Below are positions 38,002 to 48,100 of a DNA stretch of 64,000 nucleotides, piece by piece (position 1 is the stretch's first letter; every line of letters begins with the position of its first letter). The position numbers and the translations under genes were made by a program. The DNA comes from Bradysia coprophila. Lineage: Eukaryota > Arthropoda > Insecta > Diptera > Sciaridae. The notes beneath the pieces were generated by a model. It was not told the origin of the DNA, ran no database searches, and was given only the letters and a program-made list of their open reading frames with translations. The stretch is taken from the NCBI RefSeq assembly GCF_014529535.1, contig NW_023503501.1:6330150-6394149 (forward strand), given 5' to 3'.

Positions 38002-40979
38002 ATGGTGAGAATGGCCGAACCGCAAGTGGATCAAGTGATTGAACTCAAAGATAAAGGAAATGAAGCGTTTAAGTCCGGCGAATGGCAAACGGCAATTCAA
38101 TTTTACACCAACGCAATCAAAGTTGGTGAAAAACACAAGGACCTAGCTACCTTCTATAAAAATCGGGCGGCTGCTTACTTAAAAACCGAAAACTATGAGG
38201 AAGCCATAAACGACTGTTCCAAGGCTTTAAGTTCACTACCCACCGATCCGAAAGCACTGTTCCGTCGATCGCAGGCGCTCGAAGCGTTGGGTCGTGTCGA
38301 AGAGTCCTACCAAGATCTTCAAAGCATCTGGAAATCAGATCCCGGTAACAAGTCAATCCAAGATTCAATGGTACGTCTGCATGCCATTGTCCAAGAACGT
38401 GTTCATCAAAACTCACAAACAACGAACAAGGTTTCACAAATGAGTCAAATTGCCTTCGACTTGAATGAACCTGAGGACAAACGTAAGGGTGCAATGAACA
38501 ATTTGTTGGTATTGGCAAGGGAACCGGTTGCTGCTGATTTGATGCAGAAAGCGGGAGTGATTGAGAAAATTGTGTCGCTGGTTAAAATAGAAAAAAATCC
38601 GGAGATTTACTTGAACGCCATTCGTACGGTCGATGAAATGTGCACGAAATCAGTGCAGCGCACGAAGGCAATTCTTCGAGTCATTGGCATACCGTGGTTT
38701 TTGGAGATTTTGGACAGCACCAACGATGATCGAGTAACTGCATCGCAGCATTGTATGCAAACCATTCTGAACACATTTTCCGGTATGGGAAACAAAATCG
38801 ATTCGAAACCGGACAAACAAATGTGCGACGATAACAGCAAGGAGATCGACACTTTGCTGACCTGTCTGACGTATTCGATTTCCAACCGTACGATCAGTGG
38901 AAAGGCTCGCGACGCTATAATGGAACTGTTAACTCGTAATATTCACCACACCGCTTTGAATTGGGCTGAACGTTTGGTGGACATCCGGGGATTGATTCGC
39001 TTGTTAGACGTTTGCAGCGAATTGGAAGAGTACAAGTACGAGAGTGCTATGGACATTACACCGTCATCCAGAACCATTGCGTCCGTTTGTTTGGCTCGTA
39101 TTTACGAGAACATGTACTACGACGAGCTACGAGCCAAATACACCGAACAAATTGACGAATACATCAAGGATAAGCTCCTGGCTCCCGATCTTGAAGCGAA
39201 AGTACGTGTCACTGTGGCTATAACTTCACTACTTCAAGGAGCTGTTGATGTGGGAAATTCCATCATTTCAAGAGAGGGCATTTTGCCAATGATCCTGGTC
39301 ATGGCCACCACCGAAGACGTGTTACAGCAAAAAGTGGCGTGTGAATGTATCGTTGCTGCCACATCGAAAAAGGAAAAAGCGAAGGCCATCATTACGCAGG
39401 GAGTGGACATTTTGAAAAAGTTATATCACTCGAAGGATGATGGTGTTCGTGTTCGAGCTTTGGTTGGATTGTGCAAACTTGGCAGTTACGGCGGATTGGA
39501 TGCATCAATTCGACCGTTTGCTGACGGATCTACAATGAAATTGGCCGAGGCTTGTAGACGATTTCTAATTAAACCTGGTGAGTGGAATGTGATTTTTTGT
39601 CTTCTCAAGCAATTCTAACGACAAACCGACTTTATAGGGAAAGACAAGGACATTCGTAAGTGGGCGACAGATGGTCTAGCATATCTTACTTTGGACGCTG
39701 AAGTAAAAGAAAAATTGATCGAAGATCGACCGGCAATTCAAGCTCTCATTCAATTAGCAAAGACCGGCGATCAAAATGTTCTCTATGGTGCTGTCACCAC
39801 GTTCGTGAATCTGTGCAACGCCTATGACAAACAGGAACTGGTTCCGGAAATGGTTGAATTGGCCAAATTTGCCAAACATCACATACCGGAAGAGCATGAA
39901 TTGGACGATCCGGACTTTGTCAACAAACGATTGACCATTTTAGCCGATGAGGGAATAACAACAGCGCTGGTGGCTCTAGCCAAAACTGAAAGTCACAACA
40001 GTCGTGAGTTGATTGCCCGCGTCATGAATGCTCTATGTGGACTGCAGGAGCTACGTGGAAAAGTGGTTCAACACGGTGGTGCTAAGGCACTGTTGCCGTT
40101 ATGTTTCGAAGGCACCGAAAAAGGAAAGCGACAAGCAGCACAGGCTCTATCCCGTATCGGAATCACAATCAACCCGGAAGTTGCATTCCCTGGGCAGCGT
40201 AAGTTTAAAAAGTGTGTGCACAATAGACGGACGCCCTTTACTAATTTGTATAAATTTCAGGCAACTTAGAAGTGATTCGACCGTTGCTGAACCAACTGCA
40301 CATGGACTGTACGGCCCTCGAGAATTTCGAATCAATGATGGCTCTGTGCAATTTAGCTGCAATGAACGAAACCGTACGTCAGCGCATTTTGAAAGAGGGC
40401 GGTCTGCAAAAAGTCGAACTTTATCTGATGGAAGATCATCTTCTGTTATGTCGTGCTGCTGCACAAGTTATATGCAATATGGTCGTGTCCGAAGATGTGG
40501 TGAAAATTCATGAAAAGGAAAACGATCGAGTCAAATTTTTGGCATTACTGTGCCAGGAAGAGGATGAGGATACGGCAATGGCAGCGGCCGGCGCACTGGC
40601 ATGCCTAACATCAAGCAGTGAGATTTGTTGCAAGAAAATGATAGAACCGGAAAGTTGGCTCGACGTACTTCATACATTGATTGCGAATCCCAGTCCACAA
40701 GTGCAACATCGCGGTACTGTTATCGTGTTGAATATGATCAACAGCAGCAATGAAGTAGCCGAAAAGTTATTCGACACAGACATTATGCAATTGCTGATGG
40801 GATTGACGCAATTACCCGACGATTCTAGGGCCAAGGCAAGAGACGTAGCAAAGTTATGTCTGGCCGCGGCGGAAAAGAAGAAATTGATTGTGAAGACAGA
40901 CGAAATCGAAAAAACAGACGACATCGAAGTTCTGCCGAACGTAATTGAACCGCCAACTGTTGAGGAAATCATTGAATGA
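38002..40979 (+). CDS. unc-45: UNC-45 myosin chaperone
   Basis: Three exons join in phase: 38002-39577, 39638-40198 and 40261-40979, giving 951 residues, the usual size of metazoan UNC-45. A start at the ATG of 38011 (MAEPQ) is equally possible. Residues about 10-120 form three TPR repeats ('ELKDKGNEAFKSGEWQTAIQ', 'LATFYKNRAAAYLKTENYEE', 'PKALFRRSQALEALGRVEES'), which in the family bind Hsp90/Hsp70 C-termini. The rest is the helical armadillo-type central domain and UCS domain that binds the myosin motor; the 'LVALAKTESHNSRELIARVM' and 'MALCNLAAMNETVRQRIL' helices are typical of it. The protein folds and assembles muscle and cytoplasmic myosin in the cytosol. Introns are about 60 bases. The C-terminus is a charged 'KTDEIEKTDDIEV' tail. 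Very secure. Confidence 0.97.
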
Positions 40980-41074
40980 ATGGTTTCACCCGAAAATGTG
41001 CCTTAATTGTGCTGGGAGCACTTTTTATTGTAAGGATTAATGTAAAGTTTGTCTGACAATTTTTCGTACTTGAA

Positions 41075-41080
41075 AATAAA
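41075..41080 (+). terminator. Polyadenylation signal of unc-45
   Basis: AATAAA lies 96 bases after the unc-45 stop codon, in the right orientation and distance for its 3' end. Confidence 0.6.
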
Positions 41081-41289
41081 TTGAAAAATTATTTATTCCG
41101 AAAAAAAACTTTTGTTTCACGAACAGCAAACGTATCATCACCACTTTACGATCAGTTAATATTTTTTTTGGTTCAAGAATCGCACGATGTTTGATACGAA
41201 ATCTTGTACTGCTTAAGTCTACTATACAAGCCGGAGTTGATCTTTTACTTCTGACGTCGTCTGAAACCACATTAGTTTCTATTTGGCTC

Positions 41290-41570
41290 AAAAGCACATA
41301 AAATTACCTTTCAAATGATACCCCACACGACCATGTACATTTTGTGTACCTCGAGAAATTTCAGTAAGAACAGTGTACGTCTTCGGTTAAAAACTTTATC
41401 TGCACATATTTCAGTGTGGATGAATTCTAAACCCAATAAGACCCTATTCGGCTCAATAGTACATGTGATTACCTTTCTAATGACACCCCACACGACCCTG
41501 TACGGCTCGTGTAACTGGAGCAATTTTTGTAAGAAAATTGCAATTTTTCGGCTTTTGCTCACCTTTGACC
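41290..41570. repeat. Imperfect direct repeat of about 160 bp
   Basis: 'tacctttcaaatgatacccc' followed by 'acacgaccatgtac' (41307-41340) recurs as 'tacctttctaatgacacccc' followed by 'acacgaccctgtac' (about 41470-41502). The following 'actagggtcgaagtccttt' part also resembles the start of the window (about 470-520). Old dispersed repeat; no credible protein. Confidence 0.5.
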
Positions 41571-41824
41571 AGCCACACAAACTTCGAAGAATTTTTTTGA
41601 AAGTGGTTTTGGCCACTAGGGTCGAAGTCCTTTCTAGGCACATATAAAAAATTCCAATAGAAAATGCGTCCGATTTCGGTAGGCTGTTTTTCAAAAGAAT
41701 CCCTCTGTAGTATCATTTATGTTAAAGCCAATGAAGTGAAAGATTTTGCATCAAAGAGTATATGACACTTGAAGTAGGAAGTAGTAGATTTATGGATTAT
41801 ATTTACTTAAAATGAAAACAATAG

Positions 41825-42130
41825 TTATTTGTGTATCTGTTTTGGACGATTGTTTTTAGGCAATTTCGCTTGTTGTAGCCCGAACGAAGTGAGGGCTACA
41901 TGCGAAAGTGCCTAAAAACAATCGTCCAAAACAGATACTCAAAAAATTTTTCATGTAAGGGGTCGAAAACCTGAGAAAAATATCGAAACTCCCTCATTTT
42001 CGGCCCCGACACATGAAAATAGTATTTTGCATAACAAGGGGCGAAAGTAAAAAAATTCAAACGTGTGAAGTTTGCAGCCCGCGCCGCAGGCAAGGGCGGC
42101 AATCACACGATTTGATTTTTTTTACTTTTG
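41825..42130. repeat. Dispersed repeat, copy 2, with an internal palindrome
   Basis: Matches 31395-31625. It contains an inverted repeat of its own: 'tttttaggcaatttcgcttg' near 41855 against 'gcgaaagtgcctaaaaacaa' near 41902. Confidence 0.6.
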
Positions 42131-42150
42131 CCCCGAGTGATGCATACTAT

Positions 42151-42620
42151 TTTTTATGCCAAATACTGCGGAAGATTTGTATTTTCGGTCCGAAACAAAA
42201 CATAATTTTAATTAAACTGTTGAGTTATCAACAAAATTTGCTGTAGAAACACCAAAATGCCGAAAAGCGCGGGGGTCCAGGGGGCGGCAGCCCCCTGGTA
42301 TAAAAATAAAAACAATTTAACAAATGAAATTACTGTAAACATACATTCACTTGCTCACAAAACATTTGGCTATCGTCAACACAACACAACACTCAATGCG
42401 TACTTTCAATCAAGTGAACATGTGTTTTCGAGACATATGAGGACCGAAAGTAAAATGATGACAGTGACATTTACTTTCGGCCCGCAAATACGCAAGCCCA
42501 CGGGGCGAAAGTAAAATGATGACAGTGACATTTACTTTCGGCCCAAGGCCTGAATTTTTTTACTTTCGGTCACCATTTGAGGACCGAAAATACAAACTTT
42601 CGCAGTATTTGGCATAAAAA
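42151..42620. mobile_element. 470-bp element with terminal inverted repeats
   Basis: The left end 'tttttatgccaaatactgcg' is mirrored by the right end 'cgcagtatttggcataaaaa'; the inverted match continues inward through 'gtattttcggtccg' / 'ggaccgaaaatac'. Inside are a 22-base GC-rich palindrome (42277-42298) and two direct copies of a 36-base unit (about 42448-42482 and 42505-42541). There is no transposase, so it is non-autonomous. Confidence 0.65.
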
Positions 42621-42702
42621 TAAAATGATCGAGTCTGGGTTTTTGACAATTGAAATTCAATTGTCAAAAACCAGACTCGATCATTTTATTTTGCTTTTAC
42701 CT
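42617..42702. repeat. Near-perfect palindrome
   Basis: 'aaaatgatcgagtctgggtt' pairs with 'aaccagactcgatcatttt', with 'ttgacaattgaa' / 'attcaattgtcaa' in the centre. Almost no loop. It directly adjoins the end of the preceding element. Confidence 0.7.
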
Positions 42703-43334
42703 TATTCAGTTTTTTTACGTACGATAAACCGAAAACAACATGGCTATCGAAAACAACATATGCCGGATTTCATCACTTATTATTTTGTTGCTGTTATCGA
42801 AAAAATTATCGGTTTCTGAAGTTAAAACGAGGATCTCCGTTTCGTCATTTTATGCGGCCGAAGAGTGAATCATTGTTAAAACATAGAAAGAAAAATTGGA
42901 GTCAATTCCGTTCCACAAAATGTTCCCACGGTCCAAAAAAAATTCCTTCATCTGTTAAAGTTCCAGTTCCATGTAGAATGTTCAGAAGGCAAATACCCTT
43001 TGTCATTTTTCATTTCATTTATTATCTCTCACAAATCTACGCTTCAAAAGAAAAATTTTCATACTCGGCCAGACGCCTTTTCGATCCAAGTCAGAAGAAA
43101 AAGATAAACAAAACCCCTACATGATTAAGAGTCGCCCATACGACGAAAACGTCGACCATACCAATTGAAATTCAAGGGGTCTCCACATATAGCTTTTTTG
43201 GTATGGATGGATTCCTTGGACTATGTTAAGTCATCCGTAGAACGACACCTTGGGTGTCTATAGGAAAAGGTTGTTTTGAAACTAATACTAAAATGTAATA
43301 AATTTTTCTTTTAAACTATTACATTTTAGTACGT

Positions 43335-43500
43335 TTTGTCATGTGTCACTGATTCTATTTTTTCGTGAACAAACTTCACTGCTGTGACATTTCATGGGAA
43401 TGAACCTATGTGAAGTTGTTACACAAGAAAATAGTACAGCGAGAATGAAGTACTATAAAAAAATGTGGCTCCTCTACAGTCCAACCGACTAGGCGAATCT
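43335..43500. repeat. Inverted copy of the repeat at 37255-37430
   Basis: Reverse-complement match, including 'gaatgaagtactataaaaaa' and 'accgactaggcgaa'. See the other copy. Confidence 0.65.
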
Positions 43501-43868
43501 CTGAGAAAAATGCACTACACCGGATGGTGCAAAAGTGTATTTAGGCAATATTCTCCTTACAACTAATCTCAAAAATGTAAAATTATGGTCAACTACCAGC
43601 CTAAACAAGGTACAATTTAACAGTATCGATATGTTCGAATAAGTTCTGATGAGTGGCTCCAGCAGCAATTTTACCTCGAAAACTTGACGATTTTCAAAGA
43701 GGTCCGTAGGACGGCGTGATCCGGATACCTGCATGGTATGGGATGTCGGCACTATGCACCTAGATTAGAACCATATATAAATCACTTTGGTTAAATAGGC
43801 TCGCAGGGAGCAGTATCACTTTTTCGAAAAATAAAGCAGGAAAATGGAACACTCGTGAAACTTGAGTC

Positions 43869-43987
43869 GCTTCAGCCAACGCACTGACAGTGCGATGCTT
43901 CAGCCAACGCACTGACAGTGCGATGCTTCAGCCAACGCACTGACAGTGCGATGCATCAGCCAACGCACTGACAGTGCGATGCTTCAG
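43869..43987. repeat. Minisatellite: four 28-bp units each with a palindrome
   Basis: The unit starts 'gcttcagccaac' and contains the 15-base palindrome 'cgcactgacagtgcg'. It is repeated four times head to tail with only one base change (a 'gcatcag' junction in the fourth unit), followed by a partial fifth unit. There are no spacers, so this is not a CRISPR array. The near identity suggests recent expansion. Confidence 0.85.
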
Positions 43988-44330
43988 CTCATCCGTATCA
44001 AAATTTTGCGAAACAAGTTGCGAAATGGGGTTGTTTTCGTCACTGAATGTGATGTTATCAAACGAGCGAAGCGATTTCTCTCATTTTGACGTGTGACCCC
44101 GAGACCAGTTTAAACAAAGTGGTCAAAAATCGCTCTTCTTAAACACTGTATTAATCATAGCTTTTTTCGAGCCATAAATTGGCAAACTTTTCTCACACAA
44201 TTTTTTCGCTAAATCTTTAATAGACGTCATTTTTCGGTAGAATGTAACGTATAAGAGCTGATTGTTGAAACAAAAAAATCTAACTTCGTTTACGTTTACT
44301 GTTCGAATTTTCGGAGTTCCTTTTTTTCTA

Positions 44331-44371
44331 CACTTGGGAATGTTCATTCTACACTTGGGAATATTCATTCC
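44331..44371. repeat. Two tandem 21-base units
   Basis: 'ctacacttgggaatgttcatt' is followed directly by 'ctacacttgggaatattcatt'. Two copies only. Confidence 0.7.
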
Positions 44372-44524
44372 ACTGTTTCGTGTTACATAGAGTCATCAAC
44401 CGGTATATGACGTCATAGTAGATTCCACGATTCGCTCGTATTTACTAGACTGAAAAAAGCTTATTATGACGTAATTAATTACTTTCATTAAATGTGACAG
44501 TTAATCTCTCGTAATTCGTATTCA

Positions 44525-44660
44525 CCATCTCCTACAAACATTTTGTAAAAGGAAGCATTTTTGTTATAATTTTGTAGTAATGCTACCTTTTACAGAACGT
44601 TTGTAGATGGGAGTGATATTTTGCTCTACAAAGTGTTTGTAGATGGGAGGGATAGCACTT
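44525..44660. repeat. Inverted repeat with CTACAAAC arms
   Basis: 'catctcctacaaacattttg' at about 44527 pairs with 'agaacgtttgtagatggga' at about 44595, and the right arm is repeated once more about 40 bases on ('aaagtgtttgtagatggga'). MITE-like. Confidence 0.5.
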
Positions 44661-45068
44661 TGTACGATTAGACTTTATTTCGCTATCCGCACTTTGTGTG
44701 AAAATTCCGAAAAAATTGAGAAAAGTTCCTAAACATTCCCTGTCTTTAAATGATGCGATTTTTCCTAGAAATCAAATTTGTACAGATGAATGAGTCACAT
44801 TATTACTCAATATTTTATTGGTATATCGAAAATGTACACAGAATCTCTACACGCTCCTCCAATTTGAAACGTCTGCAGTTATTTTATTTATTAAACCAGA
44901 GATAATTCCAAATTGTTGAATTGTATTAAACAAACCATTGCTACTGACTGTTTTAAATGTTTTATGATATTTTCTATGAAATTAAAACCTTTTATCATTT
45001 CATTCATGGTAAATATTTTTTTATTAAAAAAACATACAAAATGCTTGGGAATGTTTGCTTACGAATTC

Positions 45069-45078
45069 TATATAAAAG
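45069..45078 (+). promoter_or_regulatory. TATA box candidate of the NOS gene
   Basis: TATATAAAAG lies 121 bases before the proposed NOS start codon, giving a short 5' UTR of about 90 bases if transcription starts about 30 bases downstream. It is the best core-promoter match in the region; the start site itself was not identified. Confidence 0.5.
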
Positions 45079-45198
45079 CACCGAATAAGCAAAGATAAAA
45101 ATTAGAAAATTTGGGGTAATTGCATTAAAATCATTTCCTCGTAGACATTGAGAGTTGGATTGTCGCCTGAATAACATTAACACAACAGTGAATATAAT

Positions 45199-48100
45199 AT
45201 GGAATTATTAAATGACAAAATTGTTCTGTGTCCATCAGTGAATCTGAATTGTAAAAATCATTTAACTTCAGTGAAAGTTGATGCAGAAATGAATGATAAG
45301 CGATCAACAGTTCCATCACCGAAACCTTTGAAAATCACGAATTTTGCCTCGAATGCAGAATCGTACGATCTGCTGCATCAGAGTTCGTTCAATGTAAATA
45401 TTCAGGACGTTTCAATTGAACCGAAAATTTTGTAGAGATCACAAATGAAGGAGATGCTTTCAAATTCGCTCCACCTGTATATCGTTTAGTTCTAAGATCG
45501 TTTGTGAATAACAACATATTCAGACAACATCTTGTATATCAGGTGACTAAATACGATCTCCGAACATGATACGAAAGTGAAATAACTTGACCAATTCGGG
45601 TTCCACAAATTACCTTTATATTTTTGTCCTAATTAAGCAAAAGCTTGTTCCCTTATTCACAAGTTATTTCTTTTGAAGTTTTGTGTGTAGAATGTTGAAG
45701 GCATCTCAATTGTCTCGATTGTCCATATTTTCGTGCAAAAGTACCTTAAATTCACGTGTACAGTGAGATTTAGCATTAAGGTTACACTCTTTTGTTTCGG
45801 ATTTAGCTGGTCGTTCGCTCTGATTTGAAACATCAGTGTGTGATTGCTTGTTCCCTTCCTCAATCGTACGTGTAGAGAGAGATTTCCGTAGAGATGTGTA
45901 TCAAAACAATGTAATGACCAAGTGAATCGAAGAAAGGAAACGTAGCAACACTAGTTTAGATACCCTTAATGTTGAATCTTGTTGTACCAAGCATAGCATG
46001 CATTAATTATTATATTAACTGACTAGCAACAGCGAATAGGATGTTCAAAAAACATTTGCAAGGGCAGCCTAGTTTCAGTGAACGTTCTACCAAACACCCT
46101 TCGCGAACCAGAAGCCATTCTTGAGCATGCCACAGATTTTATGATACAATATTACCAGTCCTTGAATGATGAAAACTCTGATCAGCACATTTCGAGATTG
46201 CGACAAGTCGAAGAGGACCTTACACAAACGGGCACATATCATCTAAGTGAAGATGAGCTGCTGTTTGGATGCAAAACTGCGTGGAGAAATGCTGCACGGT
46301 GTATAGCAAGGATTCAATGGAATAAATTGAAAGTAAAGTTTGAGATGAATATCTTTCTTAAAATTTAAAACTGCGTTCACTCTAACGCCTCTAACGTTAA
46401 CTTTCGATTTAAAAAAAAGCTCTTCGATTGCCGTCATGTCACGACTGCGTCGGAAATGTTTGAAGCTTTATGCAATCAGTTGAGCTACAGCCAAAACGGT
46501 GGAAACGTGAGGTGAATCCAAATAAAACGAATTTGTATTTACAAGCCACCACTCATCCTATCTAAACAGATCTGCAGTTACCGTCTTTCCGCAAAGGACA
46601 AACTTGTCGTCCGATTTCAGAATATGGAACAGTTTACTCGTCTCCTATGCAGGCTATCAGGAGGCTGATGGATCCATTCTAGGAGACCCGAAAAACGTAG
46701 AACTAACGAAAATTTGTATTCAACTTGGATGGAAACCAGCACGGACGAATTTTGATGTTCTGCCACTCGTCCTCTCGGCAAACGGAAATGAGTAAAGATA
46801 TTTGTCCACACTGGGAAAGTTGCCGACAATGGTCAGTTATTTAGGTGGACGAATTACAGTGAGCTGAGTACACTGATGTACTCAAAATGCTACGATTCAT
46901 CCGACTAAAAATTTCCATCCATTTTAGCGACAACTTATCCCCGACTCTTTGTGGAATCATTAAAAATTTAACGAAAATAATAAAATTTCCAATTTTAGCC
47001 CAGAATATTTTGAGTATCCGAAAAATTTCATTATCGAAGTTCCTCTGACCCACCCAAAGTAAGCACTCTGTGATTTGTATGCATCGATTTACCATCTTCA
47101 AAACCATTCTTTCAGATTCGATTGGTTTGAAAAAATGAACTTGAAATGGTATGCATTACCGGCTGTAGCTAATATGAAATTAGACTGTGGTGGTTTAATA
47201 TTTACCGGTTGTGTGTTCACCGCCTGGTACACATCGTATGAAATCGCTTGCCGCAATCTTTGCGAAGAAACGCGCCTGAATCTCATGAAGGTGCATATGA
47301 TTGAGATAATTCATCATAATTGCCACACTCGAAATCATCAATTCTCTCATTAAACATTTGTTTAAACAGCCAATCGGTTTGAAGATGGGACTCAATACGA
47401 GAAACTCCACTTCCCTATGGAAGGACAAAGTTCTCGTAGAAGTGAACGTGGCAGTTCTCTACAGTTATCGAAAGGCGAAAGTAACGATTATGGATCATTA
47501 CACGGCCAGTGAAAGTTTCATGAAGCATATGGACAATGAATCCAAGCTAAGACGAGGTTGTCCAGCTGATTGGGTGTGGATCGTTCCGTGAGTAACGAGT
47601 GAATTTCCGATTGCGATCAATGCGGAAGTTTCTATTTCACATTTCTCTTTATCCCTCTGTAGTCCCATTTCGTCGTCATTAACGCAAGTCTTTCATCAAG
47701 AAATGTTGAACTATCGGCTGTGGCCATCTTACGAGTATCAGGATAGTCCAAGTAAAATTCTTATCAACCACTTGTCGCAAATAACCAAAAAATGATAAAA
47801 TTTCAGTCAAATCACACCAGTGGAGGGGACTTAACAAGAAATCATATGCAGGACATTTCAAGCATTTAAAGGAGGTCGCAATGTTAGGGAATTTCGAGAC
47901 AGATATTCTAACAAATTGAGAATAAATATATTCCCTTTAGATCCGTTCTTTTCGCTGATGTCTTATATCGGAGAGCATTGAGAACACGAACCAATGTGAC
48001 CGTTTTATATGCAACAGAAACGGGAAACGCCCAGTGCTATGCCGAAAAACTGGTGAAACTTATGAGCACTATTTTTAACGCAAAAGTGAGTGCTAAGTGA

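Noticed and set aside
38147..38885. Minus-strand frames opposite unc-45
   Set aside because: Shadows of the UNC-45 coding exon; the plus-strand frame has the TPR motifs.
41311..41694. Overlapping open frames on both strands (about 110-127 codons)
   Set aside because: They fall in an imperfect direct repeat and show no domain or codon pattern of a gene.
43869..43987. CRISPR array
   Set aside because: Units are directly adjacent with no unique spacers, and the DNA is from an insect nucleus.
46796..46998. NOS as a broken pseudogene because of the TAA after 'SANGNE'
   Set aside because: A donor two bases before the stop (GA/gtaaag) joins in phase to 'DPEYFEYP' at 46999, as in all NOS. Every apparent break in the gene is explained by an intron in the same way, and the total length is a whole number of codons.
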